Positions 1 through 9,180 of a DNA stretch of 64,000 nucleotides are shown here, piece by piece (position 1 is the stretch's first letter; each line of letters opens with the position of its first letter). The notes under the pieces are model-generated. The model did not search any database, was not told the DNA's origin, and was given only the letters and a program-made list of their open reading frames with translations. Made by a program: the position numbers and the translations under genes. This DNA is from Cellulomonas chitinilytica (lineage in GTDB: Bacteria > Actinomycetota > Actinomycetes > Actinomycetales > Cellulomonadaceae), in assembly GCF_016862675.1 (NCBI RefSeq), contig NZ_BONK01000002.1, positions 1 through 64,000 of the forward strand. Reading direction: 5' to 3'.

Positions 1-32
1 CGGGCGGCTCGCCGTTGACGGCGAGCCGCCCG
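1..32. terminator. Hairpin terminator of a gene outside the window
   Basis: A perfect 14-bp inverted repeat (1-14 with 19-32) closes on the loop TTGA and is followed by CTTCGTCT. It lies upstream of sodA, so it most likely ends a gene to the left of the window. There is no clear U-tract, as is usual at this GC content. Confidence 0.55.
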
Positions 33-94
33 CTTCGTCTATCCCCCGCAGCCGTGGCAGACGGTCGCGGCCTGAGCAGGAGAGGTACTCACGC

Positions 95-724
95 ATGGCT
101 GACTACTCGCTTCCGGACCTGCCCTACGACTACGCGGCTCTCGAGCCGCACATCTCGGGGCGGATCATGGAGCTGCACCATGACAAGCACCACGCCGCCT
201 ACGTGACGGGCGCCAACACCGCCCTCGAGAAGCTCGCGGCCGCCCGTGAGGCCGACGACTTCGCCGCGGTGAACCTGCACGAGAAGAACCTGGCGTTCAA
301 CCTGGGCGGTCACGTCAACCACTCCGTCTTCTGGCAGAACCTCTCCCCCGAGGGCGGCGACCGCCCGACGGGCGAGCTGGCGGCCGCGATCGACGAGTTC
401 TTCGGCTCGTTCGAGGCCTTCCAGAAGCACTTCGCCGCGAACGCGCTCGGCATCCAGGGCTCCGGCTGGTCCATCCTCGCGTGGGACTCGATCGGCTCGA
501 AGCTGGTCGTCGTGCAGCTCTACGACCAGCAGAGCAACATCGCGCTGGGCCTGGTCCCGGTCGTGGTCCTCGACATGTGGGAGCACGCGTTCTACCTCGA
601 CTACGTCAACGTCAAGGCGGACTACGTCAAGGCGTGGTGGAACATCGTGAGCTGGACGGACGCCGCCGCGCGGTTCGACCGGGCCCGCACCCAGACGTCG
701 GGTCTCATCGTCCCGTCGCTCTGA
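95..724 (+). CDS. sodA: Superoxide dismutase (Mn/Fe family)
   Basis: This cytoplasmic enzyme converts superoxide to oxygen and hydrogen peroxide with one Mn or Fe ion. The 209-residue product has the family's full length. The metal ligands are visible: a His in [13 protein letters not shown], a His in [10 protein letters not shown], and the Asp and His of the signature [19 protein letters not shown] ribosome-binding site sits about 10 bases before the ATG. The gene is monocistronic, with hairpins before and after it. [10 protein letters not shown] resembles manganese enzymes, but metal preference cannot be settled from sequence alone. Confidence 0.97.
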   Translation: MADYSLPDLPYDYAALEPHISGRIMELHHDKHHAAYVTGANTALEKLAAAREADDFAAVNLHEKNLAFNLGGHVNHSVFWQNLSPEGGDRPTGELAAAIDEFFGSFEAFQKHFAANALGIQGSGWSILAWDSIGSKLVVVQLYDQQSNIALGLVPVVVLDMWEHAFYLDYVNVKADYVKAWWNIVSWTDAAARFDRARTQTSGLIVPSL

Positions 725-742
725 GTCGTCACACGACACCGC

Positions 743-776
743 CGGAGGGCCGTCCGCACGTGCGGGCGGCCCTCCG
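743..776. terminator. Hairpin after sodA
   Basis: An almost perfect inverted repeat of about 16 bp per arm starts 18 bases after the sodA stop codon and has a minimal loop around ACGT. It separates sodA from the CYTH gene. Confidence 0.65.
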
Positions 777-799
777 CGCATTCACCGGAGGTGGTGGCC

Positions 800-1339
800 G
801 TGCCGTCCGCGTACGCCCGCACCGAGCGTGAGCGCCGGTTCCTGTGCGCCGCTCCCCCACCCACCGCCGACGTGGTCCGGCGCCGGCTGATCGTCGACCG
901 CTACCTGGACGGCACGCGGTTGCGGCTGCGCCGGGTCGAGGAGCTCGACGCGTCGGGTCCTCCTGTGCACAAGCTCACGCAGAAGCTGCCGGGTGTGCCC
1001 TGGGGCGAGCTGACGACGATCTACGTCTCGGAGCACGAGTTCGCGCTGCTGAGCGAGCTGCCGGCCGCGACGCTCGTGAAGGAGCGGTCGGTCGTTCCTC
1101 CACTGGGGTACGACGTGTGTTCCTCGGCGCTCTCGACGGGCTCGTCCTCGCCGAGGCGCTGTTCCCCGACGACGCGTCGGCCGCCGCCTACCGACCGCCC
1201 GTGGGCCTGTGCGAGGTCACGGACGACGTCCGATTCTCCGGGTGGGGTGCTCGTCCGCAACGGCCCTCGGGACATCCTGGAGACGGCGCAGGAGGTCTTG
1301 CGCGGCCACGGGCTCCACAGCGACCCCAGGGACGACTGA
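800..1339 (+). pseudogene. CYTH-domain protein gene with two frameshifts
   Basis: The N-terminal reading frame gives a recognisable CYTH (triphosphate tunnel metalloenzyme) start: ERERRFL, then RYLDGTRLRLRR, KLTQKLP, TTIYVSEHEFALL and VKERSV. After GYDV near 1117 the family sequence continues one frame over (VFLGALDGLVLAEALFPDD, ending at VRFSG). Near 1243 it returns to the first frame (GGVLVRNGP to the stop). The frame is therefore lost and regained, and the original frame has no stop between the two points. The gene may be a recent pseudogene, or the assembly may hold two indel errors. GTG 800 is preferred because GGAGG lies 8 bases upstream; GTG 791 is also possible. CYTH proteins act on polyphosphorylated substrates, but the substrate here is unknown. 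Confidence 0.75.
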
Positions 1340-1377
1340 GGGGCTGTCAGACGCGTGTGGCGTCCGACAGCCCCTCA
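1337..1377. terminator. Bidirectional terminator between the CYTH gene and ctaF
   Basis: An inverted repeat (TGAGGGGCTGTC paired with GACAGCCCCTCA, with inner GACGC/GCGTC pairing) lies between convergent genes. It overlaps the CYTH stop codon and can serve both strands. Confidence 0.65.
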
Positions 1378-1387
1378 GGGCGATGCG

Positions 1388-1786
1388 TCAGTGGGCGTGC
1401 TGCCCGCGGGAGAACTCGAACACCCAGCCGACGAGGGCGATGACACCGAGCGCGAGACCGATGTACGACAGCCAGAACCCGACGGCCATGCCCGCGAAGA
1501 CGATGGCGGCGGCGACGCCGATGACCAGCGGCCACCAGCTCCACGGGCTGTAGACGCCCTGGTCGCCGGCGCCCTGCTCGATCTCGCCGAGCTCGTCGTC
1601 CTCGGGACGCGGGTCGATGCGACGCGACAGGAGCGCGAAGTACGCGCCGATCATCCCGACGAGACCGCCGACGAGCGGGATACCGATCATCCCGACCGGC
1701 TCACCGCCGCTCCACCAGGCGTAGATCAGGCCCACGGGGACGAAGAAGAGCACCCCGTACAGGAAGAGCTTGGTCTCGAGCCTCAC
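1388..1786 (-). CDS. ctaF: Cytochrome c oxidase subunit IV, actinobacterial type
   Basis: This is a small accessory subunit of the aa3-type terminal oxidase in the cytoplasmic membrane. The 132 residues form four hydrophobic stretches, as in the actinobacterial subunit IV family: [37 protein letters not shown], and a C-terminal pair around [17 protein letters not shown] and [18 protein letters not shown] hydrophilic loop [16 protein letters not shown] lies between the pairs. Its GTG start overlaps the ctaD stop by 4 bases, so it is the last gene of ctaC-ctaD-ctaF. A terminator follows. The subunit III and bc1 genes are not in this window. Confidence 0.93.
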   Translation of the reverse strand: MRLETKLFLYGVLFFVPVGLIYAWWSGGEPVGMIGIPLVGGLVGMIGAYFALLSRRIDPRPEDDELGEIEQGAGDQGVYSPWSWWPLVIGVAAAIVFAGMAVGFWLSYIGLALGVIALVGWVFEFSRGQHAH

Positions 1787-3597
1787 CGGTCGTTCTCCTC
1801 GTCGGGCTGGTCGGCGGGACGGTCCTCCACGATGGTCGCGGTGGACTGCTCGGGCTCGGCGGTACCGGTGGCGACACGGTCGGCGGCGGCAGTGGTCTCA
1901 CCGCGCCGGTCGGCCTCCCAGTCGAGGAGCCCGGTGTTCGGCTCGACGTGGTCCATCGCCGCGACCTCCGGGTGGTGCAGGTCGAACGCAGGCCGCTCGG
2001 AGCGGATGCGGGGCAGCGACGTGAAATTGTGCCGCGGCGGCGGGCAGCTGGTCGCCCACTCGAGCGAGGCGCCGTAGCCCCACGGGTCGTCGACCGTCAC
2101 GAGCGGGGCGTTGCGCCACGTCGTGTAGACGTTCCACAGGAACGGCAGCGTGGACGAGGCGAGGATGAACGCGCCCACGGTGGACACCTGGTTCATCCAC
2201 GTGAAGCCGTCGTCGGGCGAGTAGTCCGCGTACCGACGGGGCATGCCCTTGACGCCCAGCCAGTGCTGGATGAGGAACGTGGTGTGGAACCCGATGAACA
2301 GCAGCCAGAAGTGGATCTTGCCGAGCCGCTCGTCGAGCATCCGGCCCGTCATCTTGGGCCACCAGAAGTAGAAGCCCGCGAACATCGCGAACACGACCGT
2401 GCCGAACACGACGTAGTGGAAGTGCGCCACCACGAAGTACGAGTCGGACAGGTGGAAGTCGAGCGTCGGGCTGGACAGGATGATGCCCGTCAGACCGCCG
2501 AACAGGAACGTGACGAGGAACCCGATCGTCCACAGCATCGGCGTGTCGAACGTGAGCTTGCCGCGCCACATCGTGCCGATCCAGTTGAAGAACTTCACAC
2601 CGGTCGGGACCGCGATGAGCATCGTCATGAACGAGAAGAACGGCAGCAGCACCGACCCGGTGACGTACATGTGGTGCGCCCACACGGTCACGGACAGGGC
2701 GGCGATCGCGATCGTGGCGTAGACGAGGCCCTTGTAGCCGAAGATCGGCTTGCGGCTGAAGACGGGCAGGATCTCGGTCACGATGCCGAAGAACGGCAGC
2801 GCGATGATGTAGACCTCGGGGTGCCCGAAGAACCAGAACAGGTGCTGCCAGAGGATGGCGCCGCCGTTGTCCGGGTTGAACACCTGCGCGCCGAGGCGGC
2901 GGTCGGCGCCGAGCGCGAACAGCGCAGCGGCCAGCGGCGGGAACGCCATGAGGACCAGCAGCGACGTCACCAGGGTGTTCCAGGTGAAGATCGGCATCCG
3001 GAACATCGTCATGCCGGGGGCGCGCATGGTGACGATCGTGGTGATGAAGTTGACCGCACCGAGGATCGTGCCGAAACCGGCGAGCGCGAGCCCGAACACC
3101 CACAGGTCGCCGCCGAGACCGGGCGAGTACACGGTGTCGGAGAGCGGGGCGTAGGCGAACCAGCCGAACGACGCGGCACCCTGCGGCGTGAAGAAGCCGG
3201 CGCCGGCGATCGTGCCGCCGAAGAAGAAGAACCAGTACGCGACCATGTTGAGCCGCGGGAACGCCACGTCGGGCGCACCGATCTGCAGCGGCATGATCAC
3301 GTTCGCGAACCCGGCGAACAGCGGCGTCGCGAACAGCAGCAGCATGATCGTGCCGTGCATCGTGAACGCCTGGTTGTACTGCTCACGGGACTGGAACACG
3401 TCCATCCCGGGGGCGAACAGCTCGGCGCGGATCAGCAGCGCGAGGATGCCGCCGATCGCGAACCAGACGAACGACGTGATCAGGTAGAGGTACCCGATCG
3501 TCTTGTGGTCGGTCGAGGTGATCCACTTGATCACCGTGCGACCCAGCGTCTGGCGCGAGGGCGCCAGGCCGGGGATGTGCTCCGCGACGGCGGCCAT
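1783..3597 (-). CDS. ctaD: Cytochrome c oxidase subunit I
   Basis: This is the catalytic subunit of the aa3 haem-copper oxidase, which reduces oxygen to water and pumps protons. The 604-residue polytopic protein has about 12 membrane helices. Key sites are visible: [10 protein letters not shown] with a haem a ligand, [11 protein letters not shown] with the Cu-B His and the cross-linked Tyr, WAHHMYVTG with the other two Cu-B His, and [10 protein letters not shown] with the haem a3 and haem a ligands. A hydrophilic tail of about 90 residues follows the last helix. The ATG shares one base with the ctaC stop codon, so the two are translationally coupled. Confidence 0.98.
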   Translation of the reverse strand: MAAVAEHIPGLAPSRQTLGRTVIKWITSTDHKTIGYLYLITSFVWFAIGGILALLIRAELFAPGMDVFQSREQYNQAFTMHGTIMLLLFATPLFAGFANVIMPLQIGAPDVAFPRLNMVAYWFFFFGGTIAGAGFFTPQGAASFGWFAYAPLSDTVYSPGLGGDLWVFGLALAGFGTILGAVNFITTIVTMRAPGMTMFRMPIFTWNTLVTSLLVLMAFPPLAAALFALGADRRLGAQVFNPDNGGAILWQHLFWFFGHPEVYIIALPFFGIVTEILPVFSRKPIFGYKGLVYATIAIAALSVTVWAHHMYVTGSVLLPFFSFMTMLIAVPTGVKFFNWIGTMWRGKLTFDTPMLWTIGFLVTFLFGGLTGIILSSPTLDFHLSDSYFVVAHFHYVVFGTVVFAMFAGFYFWWPKMTGRMLDERLGKIHFWLLFIGFHTTFLIQHWLGVKGMPRRYADYSPDDGFTWMNQVSTVGAFILASSTLPFLWNVYTTWRNAPLVTVDDPWGYGASLEWATSCPPPRHNFTSLPRIRSERPAFDLHHPEVAAMDHVEPNTGLLDWEADRRGETTAAADRVATGTAEPEQSTATIVEDRPADQPDEENDR

Positions 3598-4478
3598 CAG
3601 TTCTCACCTTCCTGCGGGACCTCGGCCAGGTCCTGCTGGCGGCTGTACTCGAGACCGAGCGCCCCCTCCTGGCCCTTGTCCTTGAGCTCCTGGATGTGCT
3701 TGTCGTAGTCGTCACGGCTCACGACGTTGACGTTGAACAGCATCGACGAGTGGTACTCGCCGCAGAGCTCGGCGCACTTGCCCTCGTACAGGCCGATCTC
3801 GGTCGGCGTGACCTGGAAGGTGTTCGTCTTGCCCGGGATGATGTCCATCTTGTAGAGGAACGACGGCACCCAGAACGAGTGGATGACGTCCCGCGAGTCC
3901 AGCGTGAACTCGACCTTCTCGTCGACCGGGAGCCACAGCGTCACCTGGTCGCGGAGCACGCCGGTGCCGGCGGAGCCGACGTCCTGCGCGTGCTGGCCGG
4001 TCTCGTACGCGTCGTCGTCGAGGTAGTTGAAGTCCCAGCTCCACTGCTTGCCGATGACCTGGACGTGGTTCTGCGCCGGCGCGGACGTGTCCTGGATCGC
4101 CGTGGTGTCCCGGTTCGTGAAGTAGAACAGGACGCCCACCATGATGATCGGCAGGATCACGTACATGACCTCGAGCGGGACGTGGTAGCGCAGCTGCACG
4201 GGCAGCGTGCTGTCGTTCTTCCGCTTCCGGTAGACCGCGACGCACCACAGGATCAGGCCCCACGTGATGAGACCGACGATCAGTGCGGCGATCCAGGACC
4301 CGACCCACAGGTTCACGATCCGGGCGGTCTGGTCGGTGACCTCAGCATCAGAGTTGCCGGGCAGCCAGCCGCGCTCGACCTCGGCGGAGCAACCGCTGAG
4401 GGCGACCGCGACGACGGCTGCGAGTCCGGCCCACTTCAGGGCCGGACGACGCGTCCGGCGGGGGGTGTCCGGGTGCAC
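3597..4478 (-). CDS. ctaC: Cytochrome c oxidase subunit II, lipoprotein precursor
   Basis: Subunit II carries the Cu-A centre that receives electrons from cytochrome c. The 293 residues start with a lipoprotein signal (VAVALSGC lipobox at about residues 20-27). Two membrane helices follow (near [18 protein letters not shown] and [17 protein letters not shown]), then a Cu-A cupredoxin domain with the binding loop [12 protein letters not shown]. The GTG at 4478 was chosen because GAGAGG lies 6 bases upstream and the signal peptide begins right after it; the frame is open much further upstream without protein-like sequence. It is the first gene of the ctaCDF operon. Confidence 0.96.
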   Translation of the reverse strand: MHPDTPRRTRRPALKWAGLAAVVAVALSGCSAEVERGWLPGNSDAEVTDQTARIVNLWVGSWIAALIVGLITWGLILWCVAVYRKRKNDSTLPVQLRYHVPLEVMYVILPIIMVGVLFYFTNRDTTAIQDTSAPAQNHVQVIGKQWSWDFNYLDDDAYETGQHAQDVGSAGTGVLRDQVTLWLPVDEKVEFTLDSRDVIHSFWVPSFLYKMDIIPGKTNTFQVTPTEIGLYEGKCAELCGEYHSSMLFNVNVVSRDDYDKHIQELKDKGQEGALGLEYSRQQDLAEVPQEGEN

Positions 4479-4644
4479 AGGGGACCTCTCACTCGCTGTC
4501 CCGTCAGCGTGCCCACCTGGTACTGGAGACACCACCCGGGACCTTCGTCCTCGACCTGAGCAGCCTAGCGTGCCGACCACCGCGTTTCGTGCGGACGACA
4601 CCGGATGGCGACGCGGTGTCAGCACCGTCACACGGCGAGCACAT

Positions 4645-4663
4645 CCGGGAGCGGCGCTCCCGG
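4645..4663. promoter_or_regulatory. Palindrome in the ctaC / desulfurase-like divergent region
   Basis: CCGGGAGCGGCGCTCCCGG is a perfect 8-bp inverted repeat around a 3-base centre, about 30-45 bases before the GTG at 4692. It covers the expected -35 region of the leaderless promoter there and could be an operator. The rest of the 213-bp divergent region 4479-4691 shows a possible minus-strand -10 (TAGGCT, 4567-4562) for ctaC and nothing else clear. Confidence 0.35.
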
Positions 4664-4679
4664 CTGCGGCAGGGCGGAC

Positions 4680-4685
4680 TACCGT
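4680..4685 (+). promoter_or_regulatory. Leaderless -10 hexamer TACCGT
   Basis: TACCGT ends 6 bases before the GTG at 4692, and there is no Shine-Dalgarno sequence. It supports that start codon and a leaderless transcript. Confidence 0.55.
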
Positions 4686-4691
4686 GCGGGG

Positions 4692-5891
4692 GTGACGCCT
4701 CAGCACGACGACCGCCCGGCCCCCGCGGGTGTGACGCACGCCACGCCGCCCGAGGCTGCTGTCCGCACGTTCCTCGACGCCGGCGGCAGGGCGCCGCTGC
4801 TCCCGCAGGCTCGCGCCGCGTACGTCGAGGCGCTCGACCAGGGCTGGGCGGACCCCCGGCGGCTGCACACAGAGGGCCGGCGGGCACGCATGCTGCTCGA
4901 CGGCGCCCGCGAGGCGATCGCGTCCGTCGTCGGCGCTCGCACCGAGGACGTCGACCTGGCGCCGTCGCACACGGCCGCGCTGCACTCCGCGGTCCTCACG
5001 GCCGCCGCCGGTCGTCGCCGGACCGGGAGCCAGGTCGTGGTCAGCGCCGTCGAGCGCGCCGCGGTGCTCGCCGCCGCGGACCGGGTCGGGGCGGACGCCC
5101 GGCTGACGGTCCCGGTCGACGGGCTCGGCCGGGTCAACCTCGACGCGTTCACCACCGCCGTGGCACGCCCCGGCGTCGCGCTGGCCGCGCTGCAGCACGC
5201 GAACGGCGAGGTCGGCACCCTCCAACCGGTGCCCGAGGCGTACGACGCCGCACGACGCGCGGGCGTGCCGCTGCTCGTCGACGCCGGGGCGAGCCTCGGT
5301 CACGTCGCCGTGGGACCCGAGTGGGACCTGCTCGCGGGCGACGCGGGCGACTGGGGCGGCCCGGCCGGGATCGGCGTCCTCGTCACCCGGCGTGGCGTCC
5401 GCCGCTCCCCTGACCGGCCCGACGACGAGGACCGCTGGTTCCCCGGCGGCGTGAGCGTGCCCGCCGCGCTGTCGGCCGCCGTCGCGTTGCAGGTCGCCGA
5501 GGCGAGCCGGCCGACGGACGACGTGCTCCGGCGCACGCTCGTGGACCGGGTCCGGCACCGGGTCGGCGCGGACGTGCCCGACGTCGAGGTGGTGGGCGAC
5601 CCCGTCGAGCGGCTCCCCCACGTCGTGACGTTCTCCTGCTTGTACGTCGACGGCGAGGCGCTCGTCGGCGGCCTCGACGCGCTCGGGTTCGCCGTCGGGT
5701 CGGGCTCGGCGTGCACGTCGAGCGCGCTCGAGCCGAGCCACGTGCTGGCCGCGATGGGCGTGCTCACGCACGGCAACGTGCGGCTCGGCCTCCCCCGGGG
5801 CGTCACGGCGCAGGACGTCGACCGCTTCCTCGTGGCGCTGCCGGCAGTCGTCGGGCAGGTGCGGGACGCGTTCGGGGTGGCGGGCCTGTGA
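4692..5891 (+). CDS. Cysteine desulfurase-like protein lacking the PLP lysine
   Basis: This is a fold-type I, class V aminotransferase homologue of the NifS/IscS family, 399 residues. Family landmarks remain: the HANGEVGTLQP loop, the VDAGASLGHV strand with its Asp, and the C-terminal loop GSGSACTSS with the persulfide cysteine at residue 341. The SAHK-x-x-GPxG lysine motif reads GDAGDWGGPAGIG, so an Asp (residue 220) replaces the lysine that forms the Schiff base. The His that stacks on PLP is also replaced (SAVERAAV for SAIEHxAV). Ordinary PLP chemistry is therefore doubtful. Its stop overlaps the start of the TusA-like gene, so a role in sulfur transfer is likely. Confidence 0.8.
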   Translation: MTPQHDDRPAPAGVTHATPPEAAVRTFLDAGGRAPLLPQARAAYVEALDQGWADPRRLHTEGRRARMLLDGAREAIASVVGARTEDVDLAPSHTAALHSAVLTAAAGRRRTGSQVVVSAVERAAVLAAADRVGADARLTVPVDGLGRVNLDAFTTAVARPGVALAALQHANGEVGTLQPVPEAYDAARRAGVPLLVDAGASLGHVAVGPEWDLLAGDAGDWGGPAGIGVLVTRRGVRRSPDRPDDEDRWFPGGVSVPAALSAAVALQVAEASRPTDDVLRRTLVDRVRHRVGADVPDVEVVGDPVERLPHVVTFSCLYVDGEALVGGLDALGFAVGSGSACTSSALEPSHVLAAMGVLTHGNVRLGLPRGVTAQDVDRFLVALPAVVGQVRDAFGVAGL

Positions 5892-6139
5892 CGGCGCCGG
5901 CGGGCGGGGCGCACGGCGGCCCGGTCGTCGTCGACGCCCGTGGCCTGCGGTGCCCCGCCCCCGTGATCCGCCTGGCGCGGGCCGCGCGCGACTCCCCCGC
6001 GGGCACCGAGCTCACGGTCCTCGCGACCGACCCGGCCGCGGTCCACGACGTCCCCGCGTGGGCGCGGATGCGCGGTCACGAGCTCGTCTCCTCGGCCGAG
6101 GACGACGGGGTGCACACGATCACGGTCCGGACGCGCTGA
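5888..6139 (+). CDS. TusA-type sulfurtransferase
   Basis: This small soluble sulfur-carrier protein of 83 residues has the SirA/TusA fold. The N-terminal signature VDARGLRCPAPVIRL contains the CPxP motif, with the persulfide-carrying cysteine at residue 22. The GTG start overlaps the TGA of the desulfurase-like gene by 3 bases, and the frame has no better start. Tight coupling suggests the two act as donor and acceptor, or as a scaffold and carrier, in sulfur relay. The final target is unknown, and a full TusBCDE relay is not seen. Confidence 0.88.
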   Translation: MTAPAGGAHGGPVVVDARGLRCPAPVIRLARAARDSPAGTELTVLATDPAAVHDVPAWARMRGHELVSSAEDDGVHTITVRTR

Positions 6140-6150
6140 CCGCGGGACGA

Positions 6151-6190
6151 CGATGGGCCCGGCACCGAGTGACCGGTGCCGGGCCCATCG
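6151..6190. terminator. Bidirectional terminator, 17-bp perfect stem
   Basis: CGATGGGCCCGGCACCG (6151-6167) pairs perfectly with 6174-6190 around a 6-base loop. It lies between the convergent tusA-like and erpA genes. Confidence 0.8.
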
Positions 6191-6198
6191 CGCTCAGG

Positions 6199-6549
6199 TC
6201 AGCTGAACGAGCCGCCGCACGCGCAGGCGCTGCCCGCGTTCGGGTTGTCGATCGTGAAGCCCTGCTTCTCGATCGTGTCCGCGAAGTCGATCGTGGCGCC
6301 CTCGAGGTACGGGACGCTCATGCGGTCCACGACGACCTCGACGCCGTCGTAGTCCTTGAGGGCGTCGCCGTCGAGCACGCGCTCGTCGAAGTACAGCTGG
6401 TAGATGAGGCCGGAGCAGCCGCCGGGCTGGACGGCGACGCGCAGACGCAGGTCGTCGCGGCCCTCCTGCTCGAGCAGGCTGCGCACCTTGGACGCGGCCA
6501 CGTCCGTGAGCAGGACGCCGTGCGTCGCGGTCTCGGTGGTCTCGCTCAT
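6199..6549 (-). CDS. erpA: A-type iron-sulfur cluster carrier (HesB/ErpA family)
   Basis: This cytoplasmic carrier takes nascent Fe-S clusters and hands them to apo-proteins. The 116 residues include the three conserved cysteines: one in PGGCSGLIYQL and the C-terminal pair in GSACACGGSF. The start is ATG 6549, beginning MSETTET, with GGAG 6 bases upstream; the in-frame upstream extension has no support. The nearby NadA and LipA are Fe-S enzymes that may be clients, but this is only inference. The exact paralogue (ErpA, IscA or SufA) cannot be told from sequence alone. Confidence 0.93.
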   Translation of the reverse strand: MSETTETATHGVLLTDVAASKVRSLLEQEGRDDLRLRVAVQPGGCSGLIYQLYFDERVLDGDALKDYDGVEVVVDRMSVPYLEGATIDFADTIEKQGFTIDNPNAGSACACGGSFS

Positions 6550-6695
6550 CGTCACTCCAGTTCGTCTCACGAGGGCTGCCCGACGTGACGTCGGCGCCGG
6601 GGCGCCATCCTCACGTCAACCCTGCCCAACAGCGGCGGGCGTGCAGATGTTCCCGGCCAGCGTACGACCACGCGGGCGGGATGCCCGTACCGGCG

Positions 6696-7877
6696 TCACC
6701 GTGACCACGTGCGTGCCACGCGCAGCGCACGCTCGTGGAGCGAGCCGACCGGGTCGGCGAGGGCGGCCTCGACGTCGGCCGGACGCTCGGCGACGGCGTA
6801 GGCGGCGGCGATCCCCGCGGCGGACAGCTCGCGCCGACCGACGAGCACCTCGCCCGCGAGCACGATCGTCGGCACCCCGTGGGCGAGCGCGCGCGACGCC
6901 ACCTCCGCGGCGACCTTCCCGTGCAGCGACTGCCAGTCGAACCGCCCCTCACCAGTCACGACGACGTCGGCGGCGGCGAGGCGGGCGTCCAGCCCGGTGC
7001 GGTCCGCGACGAGGGCAGCCCCCGGCACCAGGCGGCCGCCGAGCAGGGAGAGACCGAACCCGAGGCCCCCGGCGGCTCCGGCACCCGCCGCCGACACGAG
7101 CCGTGAGGTCGCAGACGTCGGCCTGGACCCCGAGAGCAGGTCGGGCCGCAGCACGTCGGCGAGCGCGCCCGTCGCGGCGTGCGCGAAATCACCCAGGGCA
7201 CGCTCGAGGTCCTGGGCCTGCTCGGGTGTGGCGCCCTTCTGCGGCGCGAACCCCGCCGACGCCCCCTGCAGGCCGAGCAGCGGGACGTCGACGTCGGTCG
7301 CGACGACGAGCTCGACGCCCGACCACCCGGCACGGACGGGCGCCAGGTCCGCGAGGTCCGTCTGCGTGATCCCGGCGAGCGCTCCCCCACCGCCGGCGAG
7401 GCGCTCGGGGAGACCGAGGGCCGCGAGCATGCCCGCGCCGGCGTCGTTCGTCGCGGAGCCACCGAGACCGACGACGACCCGCTCGGCGCCGGTCCGCCGC
7501 GCGGCGAGCAGGAGGTCGCCGACGCCGCGCGACGTGGTGCGCGTCGGGTCCCGGCGGTCGACCGGCACGAGCGGGAGCCCGACCGCGTGCGCCGACTCCA
7601 CGTACACCGTGCGACCCGACGGGCCGTCGACCACCAGGAGCGCCGCCGGGACGGGATCGCCCAGCGGGCCCGCGACCGTCAGCGCGACGAGGTCGCCGCC
7701 GAGCGTCGCGCGGAGCGTGTCGACGAAGCCGGGACCACCGTCGGCGAGCGGGCACGTGCGCACGTCGTCCTCCGGTGCCGCCTCACGCCACGCCGAGGCG
7801 ATCGCGTCCGCCGCCTGCGCCGCGGTGAGGCTCGAGCCGAAGCTGTCAGGGGCGATGAGCACGTGCACGCCGTGCAT
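6696..7877 (-). CDS. Glycerate kinase
   Basis: This enzyme phosphorylates D-glycerate with ATP, feeding it into lower glycolysis; the family (GarK/GlxK) usually makes 2-phosphoglycerate. The 393-residue protein has the N-terminal motif IAPDSFGSSLTAAQAADAI, then CPLADGGPGFVDTL, the central GLGGSATNDAGAGML nucleotide/substrate loop, and VVTGEGRFDWQSLHGK near the C-terminus. The lysine usual in PDSFKG is absent (PDSFGSS). ATG 7877 begins the conserved domain, and the open frame upstream is not protein-like. It is divergent from nadA with an 86-bp gap. Confidence 0.92.
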   Translation of the reverse strand: MHGVHVLIAPDSFGSSLTAAQAADAIASAWREAAPEDDVRTCPLADGGPGFVDTLRATLGGDLVALTVAGPLGDPVPAALLVVDGPSGRTVYVESAHAVGLPLVPVDRRDPTRTTSRGVGDLLLAARRTGAERVVVGLGGSATNDAGAGMLAALGLPERLAGGGGALAGITQTDLADLAPVRAGWSGVELVVATDVDVPLLGLQGASAGFAPQKGATPEQAQDLERALGDFAHAATGALADVLRPDLLSGSRPTSATSRLVSAAGAGAAGGLGFGLSLLGGRLVPGAALVADRTGLDARLAAADVVVTGEGRFDWQSLHGKVAAEVASRALAHGVPTIVLAGEVLVGRRELSAAGIAAAYAVAERPADVEAALADPVGSLHERALRVARTWSR

Positions 7878-7963
7878 CGTGGCACGTCGCGCGCCGACGA
7901 CCGCGGGGCGCGCTGCCGGGGCGACCGATCTCGCACCGACGCCGTTGTGCGAGGATCGACCCC

Positions 7964-9169
7964 GTGAGCCTGACGACTCCCACGCCCCGCACGTTCGCCG
8001 AGCCGGCCCCGTCCGCGCTGCTGCTCCTCGGACGGGGCGTCGACCTCGCATCGGAACGTGGCGTGGAGTGCGTCGGCGACCTGCCGGCGGCCAGCGACCC
8101 CGACCTCGTCGAGCGGGCACGCGCCGCGCGCGCCGCGCTGGGCGACCGGGCGTTCGTGCTCGGCCACCACTACCAGCGCGACGAGGTCATCCAGTTCGCC
8201 GACGTCACGGGCGACTCGTTCAAGCTCGCGCGCGAGGCCGCGGCCCGTCCGGAGGCCGAGTTCGTCCTCTTCTGCGGCGTGCACTTCATGGCCGAGTCGG
8301 CGGACATCCTCACGTCGGACGCGCAGCAGGTGATCCTCCCCGACCTCGCCGCGGGCTGCTCGATGGCCGACATGGCCGCGATCGACCAGGTCGAGGACGC
8401 GTGGGACGTGCTCGTCGACGCCGGGGTCGCCGAGCAGACCGTGCCCGTGACCTACATGAACTCGACGGCCGCCATCAAGGCGTTCACCGGACGGCACGGC
8501 GGGACGGTGTGCACGTCGTCGAACGCGCACGTGGCCCTGCGGTGGGCGTTCGACCAGGTCGGCGGGCTCGACGGCACCGGGAAGGTGCTGTTCATGCCCG
8601 ACCAGCACCTGGGCCGCAACACCGCCGTGCGTCTGCTCGGACTGCCGCTCGAGGCGTGCGTGGTGTTCGACCCGCGCAAGCCCGGTGGTGGGTTGACCGT
8701 GCAGGAACTGCGGGACGCCCGGATGATCCTGTGGCGTGGCCACTGCTCGGTGCACGGCCGGTTCTCGCCGCGCAACGTCTCCGACATCCGCGCGGCGGTC
8801 CCGGACGTGACCGTGCTCGTGCACCCGGAGTGCCAGCACGAGGTCGTCAACGCCGCGGACATGGTGGGGTCGACGGAGTACATCATCCAGGCGCTCGACG
8901 CGGCTGCGCCCGGCTCGTCGTGGGCGATCGGCACCGAGCTCAACCTGGTGCGGCGCCTCGCGAACGCGCACCCCGACAAGCAGATCCACTACCTGGACTC
9001 GACGGTGTGCTTCTGCTCGACGATGAACCGCATCGACCTGCCGCACCTCGTCTGGGCGATGGAGTCGCTCGCCGCCGGACGGGTGGTCAACCGGATCGTC
9101 GTCGATGCCGACGACGCGCACTGGGCTCGCGTCGCCCTCGACCAGATGCTCGCGCTGCCGGGGTACTGA
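7964..9169 (+). CDS. nadA: Quinolinate synthase
   Basis: NadA condenses iminoaspartate with dihydroxyacetone phosphate to quinolinate, the NAD precursor, using a [4Fe-4S] cluster. The 401 residues contain GHHYQRDEVIQFAD, the cluster-type cysteines in LAAGCSMADM, WRGHCSVHGRF and TVCFCSTMNRIDLPHL, and PECQHEVV. This fits the longer, three-domain family. The GTG start follows GAGGAT at 7951-7956, a near match to the leaderless -10 pattern. No nadB or nadC is adjacent, so the iminoaspartate source is elsewhere. Confidence 0.97.
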   Translation: MSLTTPTPRTFAEPAPSALLLLGRGVDLASERGVECVGDLPAASDPDLVERARAARAALGDRAFVLGHHYQRDEVIQFADVTGDSFKLAREAAARPEAEFVLFCGVHFMAESADILTSDAQQVILPDLAAGCSMADMAAIDQVEDAWDVLVDAGVAEQTVPVTYMNSTAAIKAFTGRHGGTVCTSSNAHVALRWAFDQVGGLDGTGKVLFMPDQHLGRNTAVRLLGLPLEACVVFDPRKPGGGLTVQELRDARMILWRGHCSVHGRFSPRNVSDIRAAVPDVTVLVHPECQHEVVNAADMVGSTEYIIQALDAAAPGSSWAIGTELNLVRRLANAHPDKQIHYLDSTVCFCSTMNRIDLPHLVWAMESLAAGRVVNRIVVDADDAHWARVALDQMLALPGY

Positions 9170-9180
9170 GGGGGTACTGG

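Noticed and set aside
1948..3708. 586-codon plus-strand ORF opposite ctaD
   Set aside because: Antisense to ctaD, with long charged repeats and no domain.
7951..7956. GAGGAT as leaderless -10 for nadA
   Set aside because: Spacing fits (7 bases) but the first base is not T and the second is A only by a one-base slip, so it was not listed as a feature.
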